DNA of 12,394 bases, from the NCBI RefSeq assembly GCF_019414865.1, contig NZ_DXLG01000044.1:1-12394 (forward strand), written 5' to 3'. The position numbers and the translations under genes were made by a program. This stretch comes from Veillonella sp. (GTDB taxonomy: Bacteria; Bacillota; Negativicutes; Veillonellales; Veillonellaceae). Under the pieces are notes generated by a model that did not search any database, was not told where the DNA came from, and saw only the letters and a list, made by a program, of their open reading frames with translations. Below are positions 7,369 to 12,394 of this stretch, piece after piece; position 1 is the first letter of the stretch, and the number at the start of each line of letters is the position of its first letter.

Positions 7369-7410
7369 AGTACTATAGTTATACCTTTAGTTAGGTAGAA
7401 AGGATTATCC

Positions 7411-9834
7411 ATGGAATTATTGGCTCCTGCCGGTACGATGGAAAACTTTATAGCCGCTTTAGAATCTGGGGCTGATGCTATTTATCTTGGTGGCAAAGGC
7501 TTTAATGCTCGTGCTCATGCAGCAAACTTTGGCATTGAAGAACTGGCTGAGGCTATTCGTTTGGCTCATATTTTGGATGTGTCCGTATATGTAACCGTAA
7601 ATATCCTCATAGGTGATTCCGAATTAAAGGATCTCGAGGCGTATTTGAAGGACTTAGAGCGCATCGGTGTGGATGCTATTATCGTTCAAGATTTAGCAGT
7701 TGCTAAATTGGCACAACGAGTGGCTCCTAAACTTCACTTACATGGCAGTACGCAGATGACGGCGGCTACATTAGATGCTGTTCGTTTTTATGAAAGCCTC
7801 GGTTTTACCCGTGTTGTATTGGCTCGTGAATTGAGCCTTCCTGAAATTGAACATATTTGTAAAAACTGTACAGCTGAAATCGAAGTCTTTGTACATGGTG
7901 CCTTATGTGTGTGCTATTCTGGTCAATGCTTGATGAGTTCCTTTATCGGTGGTCGTAGTGGTAACCGTGGTGCCTGCGCACAACCTTGCCGTTTGCCTTA
8001 TGAACTATTGAATTCTTCTGGTACTAGTTTGCTACCTAAACACGAAGCCTATTTATTAAGTCCAAAGGATCTTAACTATAGTGAGCATATGAATGAGCTC
8101 GTAGCTGCTGGTGTTACGTCCTTTAAGGTAGAAGGGCGTATGAAAAAGGTTTCCTATGTGCGCCAAGTCATTGGGACCTATCGTCATATTTTAGATACAG
8201 CTCATATGGATGCTGCTGATGCCGATGCATTGGCGTCTGGGTTTAATCGTGGCTTCTCTACAGATTACTTAACAGACCATGTAGGGAAATCTATGATGAC
8301 TGTTGTAGCTCCAAATAATCAAGGCAAATTAATTGGTAAAGCAGAGGTCAAAAAGGGACAAGTTCATTTATTCCTAACAGAACCGATTGAAAAAGGATCA
8401 CTTTTAAAGGTAATGCAAGATTCTGGTAGTATTACGTATTATCAAATCGATCAGAATTGGTCCTTAGTGGATGAAAAGCATTTTGTAGGCAAACCAGATG
8501 AAGGGTTTGCAGCGGGGCAAGTATTTTTAGCATCTACGCCAAAATCTCAAAAGCAACGAGGCTTACAAGATTTCAGTGCTAAATTAGAGGTACATGGTTA
8601 TCTATCTATTAATACAGACCGAGAACAACCTTGCACAGACCTTACCTTTGTATTAAATGATGGGCGTACTGTGACAGTATCTAATGAGTTTGAACCGGTT
8701 TATGCTAATAATAAACCGACTACATTAGAGAAGGTTACAGACCAAGTAGGTAGATTAGGTAATACATTGTTTACGCTTGGCTCTATGTCTATTCCTGATG
8801 GACCTTATATGTGGCCAGCTAGTGTGTTAAATGCATTGCGCCGAGATGCTGTAGAATCACTAGAAAATTTATTGATTACAGACCATGAAACGGCTTGGGC
8901 TGAGCTGGCTATAGAACCTCAAGATATGTCATCTATGGTTGCTAAGGGTAAGGTTCAATATTCTGAGCCTATGGTGAGTGCTCGCGTTGATGAATTAGAT
9001 TCTGTAAAAGCTGCTATTGAAGGGGGCGCTAAGAAGATTATCTTCGGTGGTGACCGTTTACAACGTAAGCCTTATGAACTTAGCATCTACGAGCAGGTAG
9101 CTAAGCTTTGCAAAGACCATAAAGTACTTTGTGTATTTGCTACCCCTCGGGTTGTGAAAGATGATGAAGTAAAGGCGTATATGAATACCCTCAAGGCCAT
9201 AGTTGAGGCGAAACCAGATAGCATTTCTATTCACGTCCCTCAAGCGTTATTGTGGCTTCGTGACTTAGGGTATACAGGTGCTATTGAAGCCGATACAGGT
9301 CTTAATATATTTAATGGCTCTGCACTACAAGTATGGCAAGACTTTAATATGAGTAGCATAGCGCCATCCTTAGAGTTAACATTGACGCAACTAGTTAACT
9401 TACAAAAATCTACTAATTTGCCATTAGAGGTTATGGTTCATGGGTATACGGAAATGATGATTTCCGAATACTGTGCCATCGCTAGCTTTGTAGGGACTGG
9501 TAAAAAAGAAAATTGCCCTATGCCGTGTGTAAAGGAAGATTACGCATTGAAGGACCGTAAAGGGGAAGTGTTCCCATTGCGTACGGATCCGTATTGCCGT
9601 ATGCACATCATGAATAGTCATGAAATGGATATGCGCGCCTATGTGCCAGAGTTACATCGAAAAGGGCTACATATTTTGCGCATTGATGGACGTCATATGG
9701 ATCCAAAGAGATTACGTACTATCGTAGCAGATTATGTATCCATTCAAAATGGAACAAAAGAAGCTCCTCCTAAAAGTGTAGGCAAGGATGATACACCTAT
9801 TACAAGGGGCCACTATTTTAGAGGTATTTTATAA
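7411..9834 (+). CDS. U32-family protein with DUF3656-like middle and duplicated U32 domain (RlhA-like)
   Basis: The N-terminus (ELLAPAGTMENFIAALESG, then GGKGFNARA at 28-36) and the block HGALCVCYSGQCLMSS with GGRSGNRGACAQPCRLPY (162-197) are hallmarks of the U32 family. U32 proteins were named collagenase-like peptidases, but well-studied members (RlhA, TrhP, UbiU/UbiV) are Fe-S proteins needed for hydroxylation of 23S rRNA, tRNA or quinone. An RlhA-like role in RNA hydroxylation is the likeliest guess. At 807 aa it is longer than E. coli RlhA. The middle, about 380-500, fits the DUF3656 region. The C-terminal third, about 520-765, repeats the first domain: LDSVKAAIEGGAKKIIFGGD (529-548) matches MENFIAALESGADAIYLGGK (10-29), and VHGYTEMMISEYC (676-688) matches VHGALCVCYSGQC (161-173). 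Cysteines are 166, 173, 189, 193 in copy 1 and 688, 702, 706, 729 in copy 2. The ribosome binding site AAGGA is at 7400-7404, and mutS2 follows after 13 nt. Confidence 0.92.
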   Translation: MELLAPAGTMENFIAALESGADAIYLGGKGFNARAHAANFGIEELAEAIRLAHILDVSVYVTVNILIGDSELKDLEAYLKDLERIGVDAIIVQDLAVAKLAQRVAPKLHLHGSTQMTAATLDAVRFYESLGFTRVVLARELSLPEIEHICKNCTAEIEVFVHGALCVCYSGQCLMSSFIGGRSGNRGACAQPCRLPYELLNSSGTSLLPKHEAYLLSPKDLNYSEHMNELVAAGVTSFKVEGRMKKVSYVRQVIGTYRHILDTAHMDAADADALASGFNRGFSTDYLTDHVGKSMMTVVAPNNQGKLIGKAEVKKGQVHLFLTEPIEKGSLLKVMQDSGSITYYQIDQNWSLVDEKHFVGKPDEGFAAGQVFLASTPKSQKQRGLQDFSAKLEVHGYLSINTDREQPCTDLTFVLNDGRTVTVSNEFEPVYANNKPTTLEKVTDQVGRLGNTLFTLGSMSIPDGPYMWPASVLNALRRDAVESLENLLITDHETAWAELAIEPQDMSSMVAKGKVQYSEPMVSARVDELDSVKAAIEGGAKKIIFGGDRLQRKPYELSIYEQVAKLCKDHKVLCVFATPRVVKDDEVKAYMNTLKAIVEAKPDSISIHVPQALLWLRDLGYTGAIEADTGLNIFNGSALQVWQDFNMSSIAPSLELTLTQLVNLQKSTNLPLEVMVHGYTEMMISEYCAIASFVGTGKKENCPMPCVKEDYALKDRKGEVFPLRTDPYCRMHIMNSHEMDMRAYVPELHRKGLHILRIDGRHMDPKRLRTIVADYVSIQNGTKEAPPKSVGKDDTPITRGHYFRGIL

Positions 9835-9835
9835 A

Positions 9836-9841
9836 AGAGGT
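9836..9841 (+). promoter_or_regulatory. Ribosome binding site that selects a TTG start for mutS2
   Basis: AGAGGT at 9836-9841 starts 2 nt after the U32 stop codon and lies 6 nt before the TTG at 9848. The alternative in-frame ATG at 9788 has AAGG directly against it with no spacing and would overlap the U32 gene by 47 nt. The protein read from the TTG begins where MutS2 homologues begin. Confidence 0.7.
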
Positions 9842-9847
9842 AGTACA

Positions 9848-12226
9848 TTGTTTAACGAAGATGTATTAGACTTTCACCATATAAAAGAACAATTACAACA
9901 ACATTGTAGTTCTACCATTGCTAAAGAATTAGCCATGCACATCGAACCTATGACAGATGCGAAAGCCATTCAAGAGAACCTTGATGAAACGGCAGAAGCC
10001 ATGCGTTCTTTGCAAACTGAGGTAGAACAACCGTTAGGCGGTACGCGAGATATTCGTGAGTCCTGTAAGAAGAGTCGTAAAGACTTTGTTCTTACTCGTG
10101 AAGCATTGTGGGATATTTATTTAACCATTGGTGCTTATAAACGCATGATAAAGTTCTTTAGAACGAAATATATGGAATATCCATTGCTATCCTTATGGGT
10201 ACAGGATATGCCAAATACAGATCGCATTGAAAATCGCTTTAAACGCGTCTTTGATGAAAAAGGGGAATTGCTTGATACAGCATCTCCTAAGTTGGCGAGC
10301 CTAAGAAATACGATTATCAAAACTCGGGAAAAGATCAAAAATGATATTCAAGCTATCTTACACGACAAGGATAATCAGAAGTATTTCCAAGAAACGATCA
10401 TTACACAGCGTAACAATCGCTACGTAATCCCTGTAAAACAGGAATATCGCCAATATTTTGATGGTCTTATTCACGACCGTTCTGCAACGGGTCAAACACT
10501 CTATATTGAACCGATGCGCTTGGTGAATCTAAATAATGAATTACAAGAGGCTTTGATTGGTGAAGAGCAAGAGGTATTGCGTATTTACCGTGAATTATCA
10601 GCCCTTGTAAAACAACATAGTAATGATTTGATGGATGCTTGTGAAAAGGTATCCCATATCGAATTTGTATATGGTAAGGCGAGCCTTGCTATTTCTTATA
10701 AGGGTGTACCGGCCATCTTGAGTACTGATAGAACTGTCAATCTCATGAGAGCTCGTCATCCATTAATCCCACCGAATGTGGTAGTGCCTACCAATATTCA
10801 ATTAGGTACATCGTATCGTATTTTATTGATTACTGGTTCTAATACAGGTGGTAAAACAGTATCCCTTAAAACATTAGGGTTATTGAGTTTAATGAACCAA
10901 TGTGGTCTATTTATTCCTGCAGACCACGGCTCAATGTTGCCTATATTCCAAAATATCTTTGCCGATATTGGGGATGAACAAAGTATTGAGGCTAGCCTTA
11001 GTACGTTCTCTGCTCATATGACGCAAGTGATTTCCATCATTAAACATTGTGGGCCTAATGACTTGGTATTACTAGATGAGCTTGGTTCTGGTACTGATCC
11101 AGAGGAAGGTAGTGCATTAGCCGTATCGATCCTTGAATTCTTCCGTAAAAAGGGCGCTCTTATGATGGTAAGTACTCATTATAATGAGCTTAAAAATTAT
11201 GCATACCATACGGAAGGTATTGAAAATGGCCATGTAGAGTTTGATGAGCGCACCTTAAAACCAACATATCGACTTCATATCGGTGTAGCAGGTAGCAGCC
11301 ATGCATTGAGCATTGCGGCCCGCTTAGGTTTGCCAAAAGATATCGTAGCTCGTGCGGCAGAGTATAAATCTCAATTTGGTAACCATGAAATGGAAGAGGT
11401 TCTTTCGGATTTGAATGAACAACTTCGTAAAGCGTCTGAACGTGAAAGAGCCTTAAAAAAAGAGCTGGACGAAACACGTCGCATGCGTGGCCAGTTAGAG
11501 AAGGAAAAGAAACAGTTTAACGAAAAGCGTAAACAAATCTTAGCCAAAGCACAAGCTGATGCAGAATCTATGAAACGTAGCTTACGCGTCGAAGGGGAAG
11601 CAATTATCAAGCAATTGAAATCGCAATTCTCTGAAATAAATAAGGATAAGCGTCAATCTGCTATTAATGCTGCACGTAAGGGTATCTCTAATGTACATAT
11701 ACCAGAATCTCCAGTAGATGATGATCGTAAATCTTTGACTGCAGATGCTATTAAGGTAGGCCAAGCAGTATATGTTACGTCCTTACGTTCCTTAGGTACT
11801 GTATTATCTATCAATGGCAATCGTGTGAATGTAGATATTAATGGACTAACAGCTACTGTAAAGGTTAGCGAATTACAATCTACTACACGTGAAGAAGGAA
11901 ATAAGCTTGAACGGGAACAAAAAGCAGCTATGCCTAAGACTAGAAAGCGTATGGGTGGCTCTGCCGTACAACGCCAAAAAGAGGTTCGTACTGAAATCAA
12001 TATTCTTGGACAAACGGTAGATGAAGCGACAGGTTCTGTTGGTAGATTTATTGACCAAGCTTTACTTGGTGGTGTTAATCAAGTGCGCATTATTCACGGT
12101 AAGGGGACTGGCGCATTACGAGAAGGTGTACATCAATATTTGCGTACCTTACCGCATGTAGCTCATTTTGAAACGGCAGGCTATGATGAAGGTGGTGCAG
12201 GAGCTACTAATGTAGTTCTGAAATAA
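9848..12226 (+). CDS. mutS2: Endonuclease MutS2 (MutS-type ATPase with Smr domain)
   Basis: MutS2 is a dimeric MutS paralogue without the mismatch-recognition domain. It has been linked to suppression of recombination and, in B. subtilis, to rescue of collided ribosomes. From the TTG at 9848 the protein has 792 aa, close to the 785 aa of B. subtilis MutS2. The core and lever region covers about 1-300. The ATPase shows Walker A GSNTGGKT (330-337), Walker B LVLLDELGSGTDPEEGSA (406-423) and STHYNELK (442-449). A long charged coiled coil runs at about 495-605, then a small KOW-like beta domain at about 637-675, and the Smr domain at about 714-792. In Smr, HGKGTGALREGV (750-761) and GGAGAT (782-787) are intact, but the first motif, normally LDLRG, reads INILG (717-721). 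The gene follows the U32 gene by 13 nt and is surely co-transcribed with it. Confidence 0.95.
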   Translation: MFNEDVLDFHHIKEQLQQHCSSTIAKELAMHIEPMTDAKAIQENLDETAEAMRSLQTEVEQPLGGTRDIRESCKKSRKDFVLTREALWDIYLTIGAYKRMIKFFRTKYMEYPLLSLWVQDMPNTDRIENRFKRVFDEKGELLDTASPKLASLRNTIIKTREKIKNDIQAILHDKDNQKYFQETIITQRNNRYVIPVKQEYRQYFDGLIHDRSATGQTLYIEPMRLVNLNNELQEALIGEEQEVLRIYRELSALVKQHSNDLMDACEKVSHIEFVYGKASLAISYKGVPAILSTDRTVNLMRARHPLIPPNVVVPTNIQLGTSYRILLITGSNTGGKTVSLKTLGLLSLMNQCGLFIPADHGSMLPIFQNIFADIGDEQSIEASLSTFSAHMTQVISIIKHCGPNDLVLLDELGSGTDPEEGSALAVSILEFFRKKGALMMVSTHYNELKNYAYHTEGIENGHVEFDERTLKPTYRLHIGVAGSSHALSIAARLGLPKDIVARAAEYKSQFGNHEMEEVLSDLNEQLRKASERERALKKELDETRRMRGQLEKEKKQFNEKRKQILAKAQADAESMKRSLRVEGEAIIKQLKSQFSEINKDKRQSAINAARKGISNVHIPESPVDDDRKSLTADAIKVGQAVYVTSLRSLGTVLSINGNRVNVDINGLTATVKVSELQSTTREEGNKLEREQKAAMPKTRKRMGGSAVQRQKEVRTEINILGQTVDEATGSVGRFIDQALLGGVNQVRIIHGKGTGALREGVHQYLRTLPHVAHFETAGYDEGGAGATNVVLK

Positions 12227-12394
12227 AGCTACTCAATAGTGATATAGTTATAGATAATACAGTAAATTATTATCGTCTATCAAATTGATTATGGGGTATA
12301 GCTATATACATATATAGAAATAAAAAAGGTAGTAAGTTCTTGGGTTATAGGACAAAACGTGTTGGTACTTTAATCCCAATCATTGAAAGATAAT
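12227..12394. other. Non-coding end of the window with AT-rich inverted repeats
   Basis: No gene reads through these 168 bases. There is no GC-rich hairpin with a T-run after mutS2, so no terminator can be assigned. GATAATA at 12253-12259 pairs with TATTATC at 12268-12274, a weak AT-only hairpin. TTGATT at 12285-12290 followed by TATA-rich sequence (12303-12317) could be a promoter for a gene beyond the window, but no spacing fits well. Near the end, TTGGG at about 12339 pairs with CCCAA at 12374-12378 around an about 30-nt interior, which might be a structured RNA leader. I recognise no known riboswitch here. Confidence 0.3.

Noticed and set aside
11653..12000. Minus-strand open frames over the end of mutS2
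   Set aside because: Several overlapping antisense frames occur here, as expected by chance opposite a biased coding sequence; mutS2 itself is conserved through the region.
12376..12388. The string ATTGAAAG near the end of the window, like the 3' end of some CRISPR repeats
   Set aside because: Only one copy is visible, there is no spacer-repeat pattern, and no cas gene is in the window.

Overview
The window looks like a stretch of chromosome from a diderm Firmicute, most likely a Negativicute close to Veillonella. The DNA is AT-rich, the Shine-Dalgarno sequences are strong and of Bacillota type (AGGAGG), and the conserved genes (pheS, pheT, a long U32 protein, mutS2) have a Bacillota-style order. 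It also carries a MacA-type adaptor, which only makes sense in a cell with an outer membrane. The genus is an inference from these features; no 16S or other marker is present.

All six-frame evidence supports eight protein genes, all on the + strand. Region 1 (1-3230) is a three-gene export operon: a MacA-like membrane-anchored adaptor, a separate MacB-type ATPase and a separate MacB-type permease. A visible -10 box and a small perfect inverted repeat precede it, and a strong hairpin terminator follows it. The outer-membrane channel that such a pump needs is not in the window.

Region 2 (3231-3809) is a single PaaI-like hotdog thioesterase with a perfect 18-nt palindrome in its leader. Region 3 (3781-7368) is pheS-pheT, encoding both subunits of phenylalanyl-tRNA synthetase. 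It has a good extended -10 promoter lying over the stop codon of the thioesterase gene and ends in a 28-nt perfect palindrome that acts as a probable terminator.

Region 4 (7411-12226) is a U32-family protein followed 13 nt later by mutS2. The U32 protein contains two copies of the U32 domain, each with its own cysteine set. MutS2 carries an intact MutS ATPase, while the first conserved motif of its C-terminal Smr domain is degraded. The last 168 bases hold no gene and no clear terminator, only AT-rich inverted repeats and an unassigned structured-looking tail.

These are mostly housekeeping genes plus one efflux pump. I did not find a convincing undescribed system. The points most worth a second look are the duplicated U32 protein, the altered Smr motif, the two operator-like palindromes, and a T-box-like string inside the thioesterase gene that I think is coincidental.
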